Shown: positions 50,464-58,245 of the stretch, in pieces | How positions within the stretch are numbered: the first letter of the stretch is position 1 | Layout of the letters: each line of letters opens with the position of its first letter | From: Mycobacterium sp. IS-1496 | Lineage (GTDB): Bacteria; Actinomycetota; Actinomycetes; Mycobacteriales; Mycobacteriaceae | Direction of reading: 5' to 3' | Assembly: GCF_001499995.1 (NCBI RefSeq) | Contig: NZ_LQIU01000021.1 | Location: forward strand, 1 to 64,000 | DNA length: 64,000 nucleotides | The notes under the pieces: model-generated | What the model saw: only the letters and a program-made list of their open reading frames with translations | Told to the model about the DNA's origin: nothing | The model's database searches: none | Translations under genes and position numbers: made by a program

Positions 50464-50807
50464 GCGAAACGACGGCCGCCAACGATGAACTGCTCGCCGA
50501 CATCGAGGAGGCGATGCGCGACGTCGTCGACCCCGAACTCGGCATCAACGTCGTCGACCTCGGACTGGTCTACGGGCTGGACGTCGAGAAGGGCGACGCA
50601 GGCGACGTGGCGCTGATCGACATGACGCTGACGTCGGCGGCCTGCCCGCTGACCGACGTCATCGAGGACCAGTCGCGCACCGCGCTGGTGGGCGCGGGGC
50701 TGGTCAAGGAGATCAAGATCAACTGGGTGTGGAACCCGCCGTGGGGCCCGGACAAGATCACCGAGGACGGCCGCGAACAACTCCGCGCGCTCGGTTTCAC
50801 CGTCTAG
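50460..50807 (+). CDS. sufT: SufT, MIP18-family (DUF59) Fe-S protein
   Basis: 115 aa with VVDPELGINVVDLGLVYGLDV near residues 22-42, TLTSAACPLTDVIEDQ (the conserved cysteine) near 57, and WVWNPPWGPDKITEDGREQLRALG at the C terminus. MIP18 proteins help Fe-S maturation or cluster transfer. Last gene of sufR-sufBDCSUT, translationally coupled to sufU (ATGA). Confidence 0.93.
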   Translation: MSETTAANDELLADIEEAMRDVVDPELGINVVDLGLVYGLDVEKGDAGDVALIDMTLTSAACPLTDVIEDQSRTALVGAGLVKEIKINWVWNPPWGPDKITEDGREQLRALGFTV

Positions 50808-50842
50808 GTCCCTGATGCCGCGCGGCGGGTGACAATCACCGG

Positions 50843-51412
50843 GTGATGACCGTCCCCGCCACCGGATGGCGCGGCGGCCCCGTCGCGCGCGGTGTGCTGA
50901 TCGGCGCCACCGCAGGGCTGTTCTTCGGCGCGCTGGCGCTCCTCGACTCCGGGTTTCTCGTCGTCGGTGCCATCGTCACCGTCGCGACCGGCGCGGTCCT
51001 CGGCACACTGACTGTTCGCCGGATGAACCGCTACTGGCCCGGCGCCGACGAGCTCAGCCCCGCCGACCGTGTGACGGTGGTGCGGGCCGCGCGTCGCGGC
51101 TATCCCGTTCGCGACCGGCGGCTGGCCCGCAGTGTGGTCGACTACGACGCCGGTCTGCGCGCCTCGGCCGAACCGCTGTACCGCTACCGCTGGGTGCTGC
51201 CGCTGGTACTGGTCGTGGCGCTCGTGACCGCGGCGGTCGATGCGGTCACCGGATCAGTGCGGGAGACCGTCGCCTCCTGCGTATACCTGGGACTGCTGGC
51301 CATCGAACTGACGTGGTGGCCGGCCCGCCGCCGGGAACTGCTGCTGAACTCGGCGCTCGCGACGGCGCTGGCCAAACAGGTGCTGGCGGAGGAGCCGTCG
51401 GAGGAAGGGTAG
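50843..51412 (+). CDS. Membrane protein of unknown function
   Basis: 189 aa with about four hydrophobic helices: two near residues 12-55 (LIGATAGLFFGALALLDSG and FLVVGAIVTVATGAVLGTL) and two near 115-160 (VLPLVLVVALVTAAVDAV and VASCVYLGLLAIEL). A cytoplasmic basic loop with RMNRYWPGADELSPADRVTVVRAARRGYPVRD is between them in parts. GTG start with a GACAAT six bases before, fitting leaderless transcription; an ATG follows as second codon. No family recognised. First gene of a block with no counterpart in the M. tuberculosis segment as I remember it. Confidence 0.7.
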   Translation: MMTVPATGWRGGPVARGVLIGATAGLFFGALALLDSGFLVVGAIVTVATGAVLGTLTVRRMNRYWPGADELSPADRVTVVRAARRGYPVRDRRLARSVVDYDAGLRASAEPLYRYRWVLPLVLVVALVTAAVDAVTGSVRETVASCVYLGLLAIELTWWPARRRELLLNSALATALAKQVLAEEPSEEG

Positions 51413-51465
51413 GCCGCGTTCGGCGGCTGCCGATTACCCAGTGCAGCACTGACTTTCAGCGCGAG

Positions 51466-52746
51466 CTAGTTGGTGGTGGGTGGTGTGGGTTGGTATGGGG
51501 TGTACCACCACCAGTCGGCGCGTTCGCCGGATGGTCCGGGGTAGGGCGGCACTGCCGGTGGTGCGGTGGTGGGTGGTCGCGCCGACGATCCCGGTTGCAT
51601 GGGTTGGCCGCGGCTGTCGGTGATGACGAGTTGGCTTGCGGGGCCGGTGATGGTGATGATCCCGCGGTGGTGGGCCCGGTGATGGTAGGGGCAGACCAGC
51701 ACGAGGTTGTCGAGTTCGGTGTGGCCGCCGTTCTCCCAGTGCACGATGTGGTGGGCGTGGAGCCCGCGGGTGGCCGCACAGCCGGGCACCACGCAGGTGC
51801 GGTCGCGGTGTTCGAGGGCGCGCCGTAGTTGGCGGTTGATCAGCCGGGTGGTGCGTCCGGCGCCGATGACGTGGCCGTCGCGTTGGAACCACACCTCGCA
51901 GGTGGCGTCGCAGGTCAGGTATTGCCGGTCGGCGTCGGGCAGCAGTGGGCCGAGGTGGAGGGCGGCGATGCGGTCTTTGACGTCGAGGTGCACGACGACG
52001 GTGGTGTGTGCGCTGTGGGGGCGGCGGGCGGCGTCGGTGTCCCAGGCGGTGTCGATGATGTCGAGGAACGCATCCACCGTCGTCGGGGCTGGGGGCCGCT
52101 GCCCGGACGGGGTGTCGGCGTGGTCGCGGTCCCACTGGGCGACCATGCCTTCGCGCCGGCACGTCAGGGCGGCGTCGACTTTCGCTGATTCGGCGTGGGG
52201 CAGAGTGATGCGCCAGTAGGTGTGCTGCTCATCTGAGGTCGTGGTGATCGACGCCTGCGGCGGCGGCGGAGGGGGCGGCGGCTTGTCTTTGACGTCGGAA
52301 TCGGGTGCGGGTGCGGGTTCGGGTGTGGGTTCGACTTTGATCGCGGTGCGGAGCTGGTTGACGCTGGCGTGCTGGGCCAACTCGGCGTAGTGCTCGTCGG
52401 ATCCGGCGCCGGCTTTCTCGGCGATGATTCCGACCTGATCCAGCGACAGCCGTCCCTCACGGAGACCCTGCACACAGCGGGGGAGCTCCTCGATCCGTTC
52501 GGCCACCGCGACGATCGATTTCGCATTCGCCGCAGACACGCCGGTTTTCCACGCCATCAGCGAGGCGACTGAACGGGCCCCGGTGGCGCCCCACAACCCG
52601 TCGTGCTCGATCTCGGCGGCGATCTCCACGATGCGGCCGTCGATGGCGTTGCGCTGACCGGCCAGCTCGGACAGTTCCTCGAACAACGCCTCCAGCCGCG
52701 CAGCGCCAGGCGCGCTCGGCACGAAACACGGTGCGCTCGAGGACAT
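51466..52746 (-). CDS. 13E12-family DUF222/HNH endonuclease-like protein
   Basis: 426 aa. N-terminal DUF222 helical domain (about residues 10-270, with ARSVASLMAWKTGVSAANAKSIVAVAERI). A Pro-rich insertion (KPPPPPPPPQ near residue 153) is followed by a C-terminal HNH nuclease domain: CVVPGCAATRGLHAHHIVHWENGG, then NLVLVCPYHHRAHH. The catalytic histidines and cysteines are intact. 13E12 genes are multi-copy, repeated families in mycobacteria and often mark mobile or recombined regions. Start placed at ATG (MSSSAPC); a TTG four codons earlier was rejected. Confidence 0.88.
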   Translation of the reverse strand: MSSSAPCFVPSAPGAARLEALFEELSELAGQRNAIDGRIVEIAAEIEHDGLWGATGARSVASLMAWKTGVSAANAKSIVAVAERIEELPRCVQGLREGRLSLDQVGIIAEKAGAGSDEHYAELAQHASVNQLRTAIKVEPTPEPAPAPDSDVKDKPPPPPPPPQASITTTSDEQHTYWRITLPHAESAKVDAALTCRREGMVAQWDRDHADTPSGQRPPAPTTVDAFLDIIDTAWDTDAARRPHSAHTTVVVHLDVKDRIAALHLGPLLPDADRQYLTCDATCEVWFQRDGHVIGAGRTTRLINRQLRRALEHRDRTCVVPGCAATRGLHAHHIVHWENGGHTELDNLVLVCPYHHRAHHRGIITITGPASQLVITDSRGQPMQPGSSARPPTTAPPAVPPYPGPSGERADWWWYTPYQPTPPTTN

Positions 52747-52800
52747 GACCCCATACAAGCAGAGGGGTCCGACATCGATACGCGGATGCGGAGGCCGACG

Positions 52801-53166
52801 TCAGCCGGCGGCCCACTGCTTGGCTTGCTCGAGGTCGGCGAGCCCGAACAGCTTGATCTCGCCGGGGACCATCCACGCGAACAGGTGCAACGTATGGGTG
52901 ACCCAGTCCATGTCGGTGACGATGGCGATCCGCTTAAAAGCCGAGTGGTGCTCGAAGAGGACGCCGAGACCCAGCTTCAGGTCCTGCACCAATCCGCCGG
53001 GACCGAAGCCCGCGTAGTCCTCGATGACCTCGACGATCCTGATCTCGCCGGATTCGCCGAGTTGCTCCATCGTCGGCCCGATCTCACGCAGTTCATCACC
53101 GCCCACCCGCCCCGATACGCGGATGCCGGTGACGCCTTCCGGCATGTCGGACAGCATTTCGATCAT
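52801..53166 (-). CDS. SpoIIAA-like (STAS-related) protein
   Basis: 121 aa. MIEMLSDMPEGVTGIRVSGRVGGDEL at the N terminus (in parts), IRIVEVIEDYAGFGPGGLVQDLK and FKRIAIVTDMDWVTHTLHLFAWMVPGEIKLF, with QAKQWAAG at the end. This is the pattern of SpoIIAA-like proteins (PF11964 type, DUF3478), lipid- or signal-related STAS relatives of unknown role. Divergent from an ankyrin-repeat gene, 69 bases apart. Start is the only ATG at the beginning of the domain. Confidence 0.75.
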   Translation of the reverse strand: MIEMLSDMPEGVTGIRVSGRVGGDELREIGPTMEQLGESGEIRIVEVIEDYAGFGPGGLVQDLKLGLGVLFEHHSAFKRIAIVTDMDWVTHTLHLFAWMVPGEIKLFGLADLEQAKQWAAG

Positions 53167-53223
53167 GACGGCCCCCGGCAGCAGTGAAGGATCGATCCCG
53201 AGATCTGGTCCCAGTGTCGCGAA

Positions 53224-53229
53224 TATGCT
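53224..53229 (+). promoter_or_regulatory. Leaderless-type -10 element for the ankyrin gene
   Basis: TATGCT followed by 6 bases and the ATG start. Matches the TANNNT-N6/7-start spacing found at other genes in this window. Confidence 0.35.
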
Positions 53230-53235
53230 CCAGGA

Positions 53236-53949
53236 ATGGACGAGGAACCGCTCGATTGGGCGGGCGTTCTGGACCCGTCGATGCTCTCCGAAGCCGTCGT
53301 CGCGGCACGACACCGACTGGCAGACGCGGCCCGGGCTGGTGATTGGAGCGCCGTCCTCCATCTGCTCGACAGCGGCGGCGACCACCTGGGCATCAAGGAC
53401 ATCGAGCTGAATCCGAACCAATGGCGGCCGGGGAGCCCGAAGTGGTTCACGCCCCTGCATCAAGCAGCCTGGCACGGTGCCCCGGTTCCGGTGGTCGCGG
53501 CGCTCCTCGAGCGCGGAGCACTCCGATCCTTGATGGACGCGAAGGGGCGGACGGCTCGCGACGTCGCGGTGGAGCGCAGGCATTCGGACGACGTGATCAC
53601 ACTTCTGACCCCGCGTCGATCCCCGTTGGGTGAGCAGCGGGTCGCACTGTTCGACCGGTATCTCGCCGAGGTCATCGACAGACGCATCCGAGAATTCGGG
53701 CTCGACCGTGACTACCCCGACCGGGACCCTCGCAAGGCGCTGCGCTACCCGCCCGTCGGCGTGCTTCATGAGGCGCCAGGCCAGTCAGTGTGGTTTCCGA
53801 TCCCCGGCATGTACGGCGGATTCCACGTCACCCTGCGCCAGGGCTACCTCGAATCACTGAGTTGGTGTCGCGTGGCCGGCGGATCGGCCCAGGCCCACGT
53901 CATCACGAGTCAAGGAGCGGTGCTCACCGACGAGGAATTCGATCTGTGA
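53236..53949 (+). CDS. Ankyrin-repeat protein
   Basis: 237 aa. At least two ankyrin-type repeats: WSAVLHLLDSGGDHLGIKD near residue 37 and FTPLHQAAWHGAPVPVVAALLERGALRSLMDAKGRTARDVAVERRHSDDVITLL near 71-125 in parts. The second half (about 140-237) has no repeat and includes WFPIPGMYGGFHVTLRQGYL, a beta-rich segment of unknown family. No signal peptide or membrane helix. In bacteria such proteins bind other proteins; partner unknown. Divergent from the SpoIIAA-like gene, which it may accompany. Confidence 0.75.
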   Translation: MDEEPLDWAGVLDPSMLSEAVVAARHRLADAARAGDWSAVLHLLDSGGDHLGIKDIELNPNQWRPGSPKWFTPLHQAAWHGAPVPVVAALLERGALRSLMDAKGRTARDVAVERRHSDDVITLLTPRRSPLGEQRVALFDRYLAEVIDRRIREFGLDRDYPDRDPRKALRYPPVGVLHEAPGQSVWFPIPGMYGGFHVTLRQGYLESLSWCRVAGGSAQAHVITSQGAVLTDEEFDL

Positions 53950-53979
53950 GCGACGTGGCGCGTACGTTGCCGCTCGGCG

Positions 53980-54792
53980 CTATGGGTGGCGATCTCCGTC
54001 GTTGCGGGCCAGCTCGATCTGGTTCTCGATCTCTCGGTACGCGTGTACGCGCGCCATGACCGCGTCCACCGCCGAATCTGCCGGCGTGGTGTCCGGTGTG
54101 GCCTCGATGCCGTAGAGCATCGCGCTCAACTTCGCATGGAGCTCGGCGCGCTGTTCGGCGACGTGGGCGTCCTCGCGTTCGGTGCGCAGCGATTTGTCGA
54201 TGAGTTGCGCTTCCTTGGCACACTTACGGATCAGTTCCACCCGTTCGCGCGCAGCGCCCTCCAATGTCGCGATGGTCGTCCTCGCCTCGGCCAGGATCGT
54301 GCGATCGTCGGCGCTGGGCTTGTCGAGGGCCGCCAGCTTGTCGGCAACCCGGCGTAAGGCGAAGGCCTTCTCGAAGCTGGCGGTGACTCCATTGATGTCG
54401 GCGGTAAAGTTGACGTCGCCCAACCATCCGGCGTGGGCGGCCTCGGAGGCGGTGATCTGCCTGACCGCGCTCAACGCCGATTCGACAAGCGCGGCGTTGT
54501 CCTTGCCAAGGGTGTCGATGCGCAGTTGTCTCTCCTTGCGCAGCCGCTCCTCGCGTTGCCGCTTGGCTGCCGCCGCCTTCTCAGCCCGCCCAACACGCTC
54601 CTGCTCTTCTGCAGCCGCGCGGCGCTCCTTCTCCGACGAGACGATCCAAGCGACGAACCAGCCGATGAGCACGACTCCGACGAGCACGCCGAGAAAGATC
54701 CACACCGGCTTGGGAATCAGAACGATGAGAAGGATGACGAAGAAGATGAGTCCGCCAACACCGTCGGCTGCATTGGACGACCGCTTGCTCAT
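53980..54792 (-). CDS. Membrane-anchored coiled-coil protein
   Basis: 270 aa. Near the N terminus lie two adjacent hydrophobic segments (about residues 14-28, LIFFVILLIVLIPKP, and 31-50, VWIFLGVLVGVVLIGWFVAWI), then a charged coiled-coil rich in Glu/Lys/Arg (KERRAAAEEQERVGRAEKAAAAKRQREERLRKERQLR, about 54-90 in parts) and a helical C-terminal half. Unknown function, perhaps a scaffold at the membrane. The ATG giving MSKRSS is chosen because GGGGAGG (54802-54808 on the complement) stands 9 bases upstream. The gene before trxA is on the opposite strand. Confidence 0.7.
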   Translation of the reverse strand: MSKRSSNAADGVGGLIFFVILLIVLIPKPVWIFLGVLVGVVLIGWFVAWIVSSEKERRAAAEEQERVGRAEKAAAAKRQREERLRKERQLRIDTLGKDNAALVESALSAVRQITASEAAHAGWLGDVNFTADINGVTASFEKAFALRRVADKLAALDKPSADDRTILAEARTTIATLEGAARERVELIRKCAKEAQLIDKSLRTEREDAHVAEQRAELHAKLSAMLYGIEATPDTTPADSAVDAVMARVHAYREIENQIELARNDGDRHP

Positions 54793-54942
54793 CTGGTGCA
54801 GCCTCCCCATTCCGGCATCTCGCCGGTCAGTATGCGCGCGGGCACCGACACCAACGGGTGTTTTGAGGCTGAGGCCAGCCGCCTCGGGTTTGAGCTGCGG
54901 CTATCGGGGAACAGACACCGACGTCACAACGTTAGGACAATC

Positions 54943-55308
54943 GTGGCTACCCAAGACATCACCGCAGATCAGTTCAACGAGACGATCAACGACAACGAGA
55001 TCGTGCTCGTCGATTTCTGGGCGTCCTGGTGCGGGCCGTGTCGCGCGTTCGCCCCGACCTTCGCCGCCTCGTCCGAGAAGCACCCGGACGTCGTGCACGC
55101 CAAGGTCGACACCGAGGCCGAGCAGCAGCTGGCCGCCGCGGCGGACATCCGCTCGATCCCGACGCTGATGGCGTTCAAGAAGGGCAAGCTGGTGTTCAAC
55201 CAGGCCGGTGCCCTTCCGCCCGCCGCGCTCGAGGACCTTGTGCAGAAGGTCAAGGAATTCGACATCGACGCCGCGATCGCCGAGCAGGAAAACGCCCAGT
55301 CCGAGTGA
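54943..55308 (+). CDS. trxA: Thioredoxin
   Basis: 121 aa with the redox motif WCGPC (C30, C33), the cis-proline in SIPTLMAFKKGK near residue 70, and a typical thioredoxin fold. Reduces protein disulfides with electrons from thioredoxin reductase. GTG start chosen because it gives the usual N terminus. In M. tuberculosis, trxA (Rv1470) is followed by trxB1 (Rv1471) before echA12, as I recall; here no reductase gene sits next to it. Confidence 0.93.
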   Translation: MATQDITADQFNETINDNEIVLVDFWASWCGPCRAFAPTFAASSEKHPDVVHAKVDTEAEQQLAAAADIRSIPTLMAFKKGKLVFNQAGALPPAALEDLVQKVKEFDIDAAIAEQENAQSE

Positions 55309-55331
55309 CGGGTTCGACGCCGGGCACGCGC

Positions 55332-55337
55332 TAGCGT
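55332..55337 (+). promoter_or_regulatory. Leaderless-type -10 element for echA12-like gene
   Basis: TAGCGT is followed by 7 bases and the GTG start, the same spacing as at secG. It supports the GTG choice at 55345. Confidence 0.4.
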
Positions 55338-55344
55338 GCTCTGC

Positions 55345-56169
55345 GTGACCGCACACGACTCGTACGTCCTCGTCGACCGCCCGCGTCCGCAGGTCGCGGT
55401 GGTGACGCTCAACCGCCCGGAGCGGATGAACTCCATGGCCTTCGACGTCATGGTGCCGCTATGCGACGTCCTCCACGAGCTGACCTACGACAACTCCGTG
55501 CGCGCGGTCGTGCTCACCGGGGCAGGCCGGGGTTTCTCCTCCGGCGCCGACCACAAATCGGCGGGTTCGGTGCCGCACGTCGACGGGCTGACCCGGCCGT
55601 CGTACGGATTGCGGTCGATGGAGATCCTCGACGACGTCATCCTCGCGTTGCGCAAGATGCACCAACCGGTGATCGCCGCGGTGAACGGCGCGGCGATCGG
55701 CGGCGGGCTCTGCCTCGCGCTGGCCGCGGACATCCGGGTGGCCGCATCCGGCGCTTACTTCCGGGCCGCGGGCATCAACAACGGCCTCACCGCGAGTGAA
55801 CTCGGCCTGAGCTACCTGCTGCCGCGCGCCATCGGCTCGTCGCGCGCGTTCGAGATCATGCTGACCGGCCGCGACGTCGACGCCGATGAGGCGCAGCGCA
55901 TCGGGTTGGTGTCGCGCACCGTCCCCGAACAGGATCTGCTCGACGTCTGCTGCGAGATCGCCGAGCGCATCGCGGCGTTCTCCCGCCCCGGTGTGGAGCT
56001 GACCAAACGCACCCTGTGGAGCGGTCTGGACGCCGCCAGCCTCGAAGCGCACATGCAGGCCGAAGGTCTCGGCCAGCTCTACGTGCGGCTGCTCACCGCG
56101 AACTTCGAGGAAGCGGTCGCGGCGCGCAAGGAGAAGCGCCCCGCGGTCTTCACCGACGACAAAGCGTGA
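55345..56169 (+). CDS. echA12: Enoyl-CoA hydratase/isomerase (EchA12-like)
   Basis: 274 aa crotonase family. VVTLNRPERMNSMAFDV near residue 21, GRGFSSGADHK near 65 (oxyanion loop region), and AVNGAAIGGGLCLALAADIRVAASGAYFRAAGI near 112-144 in parts. Hydrates or isomerises acyl-CoA double bonds. The glutamate expected in the second catalytic segment (GLTASELGLSYLLPRAIG) is visible. Start chosen with the leaderless promoter; a GTG nine bases upstream is the alternative. Position before the ABC-F gene matches Rv1472. Confidence 0.85.
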   Translation: MTAHDSYVLVDRPRPQVAVVTLNRPERMNSMAFDVMVPLCDVLHELTYDNSVRAVVLTGAGRGFSSGADHKSAGSVPHVDGLTRPSYGLRSMEILDDVILALRKMHQPVIAAVNGAAIGGGLCLALAADIRVAASGAYFRAAGINNGLTASELGLSYLLPRAIGSSRAFEIMLTGRDVDADEAQRIGLVSRTVPEQDLLDVCCEIAERIAAFSRPGVELTKRTLWSGLDAASLEAHMQAEGLGQLYVRLLTANFEEAVAARKEKRPAVFTDDKA

Positions 56170-56194
56170 GCGTCGCCACGACCGCCGTAATGAG

Positions 56195-56225
56195 TTGGCG
56201 TGCGGTGCCGACCTGCACGTAACCT
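56195..56225 (+). promoter_or_regulatory. Candidate promoter of the ABC-F gene and its leader
   Basis: TTGGCG (56195-56200) and TAACCT (56220-56225), 19 bp apart, stand 10 bases before a 23-codon leader ORF. TAAT just upstream of the -35 is AT-rich, loosely like a WhiB7-type site. Weak individually; the location is suggestive. Confidence 0.35.
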
Positions 56226-56235
56226 CGACGTAGCC

Positions 56236-56307
56236 ATGTCATGGCGGCCGGCTTCGTCGCGCCCGAATTTCGTCACCCACCCCCGTATGGAGGAAACGCG
56301 CCCGTGA
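56236..56307 (+). CDS. Short leader ORF coupled to the ABC-F gene
   Basis: 23 codons (MSWRPASSRP at the start, MEETRP at the end). Its TGA overlaps the GTG start of the ABC-F gene (CCG TGA over GTG ATC), and the ABC-F ribosome-binding site GGAGG (56289-56293) lies inside it. The ORF starts about 10 bases behind a -10-like TAACCT. Arg/Pro-rich leader peptides can stall ribosomes under antibiotics and induce ABC-F genes; whether this one is translated is unknown. Confidence 0.4.
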   Translation: MSWRPASSRPNFVTHPRMEETRP

Positions 56308-57932
56308 TCACCGCAACGGACCTGGAGGTCCGCGCCGGGGCGCGCACGCTGCTCTACACCGAGGGCACGACGCTGCGCGTGCAGCCCGGCGACCGGATCG
56401 GGCTGGTCGGGCGCAACGGCGCGGGCAAGACCACCACCATGCGCATCCTGGCCGGCGAAGGCGAACCCTACGCCGGCACCGTCACCCGCAGCGGTGAGGT
56501 GGGCTATCTTCCGCAGGACCCCCGCGAGGGCGACCTCGACGTGCTGGCCAGGGACCGCGTCCTCTCGGCGCGCGGCCTGGACACACTGCTGGCCAACCTC
56601 GAGAAGCAGCAGGTGCTGATGGCCGAGGTGGCCGACGACGCGGCCCGCGACAAGGCGGTGCGGCGCTACGGTCAGCTCGAGGAACGCTTCGCCGCACTCG
56701 GCGGTTACGCCGCCGAGAGCGAGGCCGGCCGGATCTGCGCGAGCCTCGGACTGCCCGAACGCGTGCTGACCCAGTCGCTGCGCACGCTCTCGGGCGGTCA
56801 GCGGCGCCGGGTCGAGCTGGCGCGGATCCTGTTCGCGGCCAGCGACAGCGGTTCGGGTTCGGCCACCACGCTGCTGCTGGACGAACCGACCAACCACCTC
56901 GACGCCGACTCCATCACGTGGCTTCGAGATTTCCTGCACAACCACACCGGGGGCCTGGTGGTGATCAGCCACGACGTGGATCTGCTCGCCGCGGTGGTCA
57001 ACCGCGTGTGGTTCCTCGACGCCGTCCGCGGTGAGGCCGACGTCTACAACATGGGCTGGCAGAAGTATCTCGACGCCCGAGCGACCGACGAGCAACGCAG
57101 GCGCCGGGAACGGGCCAATGCCGAGAAGAAGGCTTCTGCGCTGCGCACACAGGCCGCCAAGATGGGCGCGAAGGCGACCAAAGCCGTTGCCGCACAGAAC
57201 ATGTTGCGGCGCGCCGACCGGATGCTGGCGTCTCTGGACGACGAGCGGGTGGCCGACAAGGTGGCTAAGATCAGGTTCCCGACGCCTGCGGTGTGCGGTC
57301 GCACGCCGTTGGTGGCCAAGGGTCTCACCAAGACCTACGGCTCGCTCGAGATCTTCACCGGCGTCGACCTGGCGATCGACAAAGGCTCCCGCGTCGTCGT
57401 ACTCGGACTCAACGGCGCGGGTAAGACCACGCTGCTGCGGATCCTGGCCGGAGTGGAGAAAGCCGATGCCGGTGCCGTCGAACCCGGGCACGGACTGAAG
57501 CTGGGATATTTCGCGCAGGAGCACGACACCATCGACGGCAACGCCTCGGTGTGGGAGAACATCCGGCACGCCGCACCCGATACCGGCGAGCAGGATCTGC
57601 GCAGCCTCCTCGGGGCGTTCATGTTCAGCGGACCTCAGCTCGACCAGCCGGCGGGCACCCTGTCCGGTGGCGAGAAGACCCGGCTGGCCCTGGCCGGGCT
57701 GGTGGCGTCCACCGCCAACGTGCTGCTGCTCGACGAACCCACCAACAACCTCGACCCGGCCTCGCGCGAGCAGGTCCTCGACGCCCTGCGCAGCTACCAG
57801 GGGGCCGTCGTGCTCGTCACCCACGATCCCGGCGCCGCCGAGGCGCTGGAACCGCAGCGGGTGGTGCTGCTTCCCGACGGGACCGAGGATTACTGGTCCG
57901 AGGAGTACCGGGAGCTCATCGAGCTCGCCTAG
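56304..57932 (+). CDS. ABC-F family ATPase (Rv1473-like)
   Basis: 542 aa with two ABC domains and no membrane segments. Domain 1: GRNGAGKTTT near residue 37, TLSGGQRRRVELARIL near 160, LLLDEPTNHLDADSI near 195. Linker of about 80 residues with basic helices (EQRRRRERANAEKKASALR). Domain 2: GLNGAGKTTL near 370, LSGGEKTRLALAGL near 455, LLLDEPTNNLDP. ABC-F proteins act on ribosomes and can protect against antibiotics; Rv1473 is, as I recall, in the WhiB7 regulon. GTG chosen because GGAGG lies 10 bases upstream. Preceded by a possible leader ORF. Confidence 0.92.
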   Translation: MITATDLEVRAGARTLLYTEGTTLRVQPGDRIGLVGRNGAGKTTTMRILAGEGEPYAGTVTRSGEVGYLPQDPREGDLDVLARDRVLSARGLDTLLANLEKQQVLMAEVADDAARDKAVRRYGQLEERFAALGGYAAESEAGRICASLGLPERVLTQSLRTLSGGQRRRVELARILFAASDSGSGSATTLLLDEPTNHLDADSITWLRDFLHNHTGGLVVISHDVDLLAAVVNRVWFLDAVRGEADVYNMGWQKYLDARATDEQRRRRERANAEKKASALRTQAAKMGAKATKAVAAQNMLRRADRMLASLDDERVADKVAKIRFPTPAVCGRTPLVAKGLTKTYGSLEIFTGVDLAIDKGSRVVVLGLNGAGKTTLLRILAGVEKADAGAVEPGHGLKLGYFAQEHDTIDGNASVWENIRHAAPDTGEQDLRSLLGAFMFSGPQLDQPAGTLSGGEKTRLALAGLVASTANVLLLDEPTNNLDPASREQVLDALRSYQGAVVLVTHDPGAAEALEPQRVVLLPDGTEDYWSEEYRELIELA

Positions 57933-58044
57933 TCACACCGGGTGTCGATTGATTGACGACAACTGACGCCACCGCCGATTAGCGGCAGCCCCAGCGGGTA
58001 ATTCTCAGAAGCAGTCGGGGCATCGCAACAGCGGGGAGATGTCA

Positions 58045-58245
58045 ATGAAGAAGTCTGAAAAGTCCCGGGAAGAACTACTCAACGAGTTGCGGGCCGAGTA
58101 TGAGGGGGGCGCGAGTATCCGCGCGTTGGTGGCGAAAACCGGACGTTCCTACGGGTCGATCCACAGCATGCTGCGCGAGTCCGGTACGACGATGCGCAGC
58201 CGCGGTGGACCCAACCACCGTTCGCGGCGGTCCAGCGTCAGCTGA
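58045..58245 (+). CDS. Small helix-turn-helix protein (Rv1473A-like)
   Basis: 66 aa. Basic protein with an HTH-like stretch, GGASIRALVAKTGRSYGSIHSMLRESG near residues 20-46 in parts, ending in a basic Arg/Ser tail (RRSSVS). Probably a DNA-binding regulator, possibly of the preceding ABC-F gene. An ATG two codons upstream was rejected because GGGGAG would touch it; for the chosen ATG the spacing is 6. Its stop overlaps the convergent tetR-type gene by 8 bases. Confidence 0.75.
   Translation: MKKSEKSREELLNELRAEYEGGASIRALVAKTGRSYGSIHSMLRESGTTMRSRGGPNHRSRRSSVS

Noticed and set aside
52258..52281. GGC-rich microsatellite in the 13E12 gene
   Set aside because: It only encodes the Pro-rich linker; no evidence of phase variation was found.
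56241..56303. Upstream ATG (56241) as start of the ABC-F protein
   Set aside because: The added 21 residues are not typical and GGAGG sits directly before the GTG at 56304.
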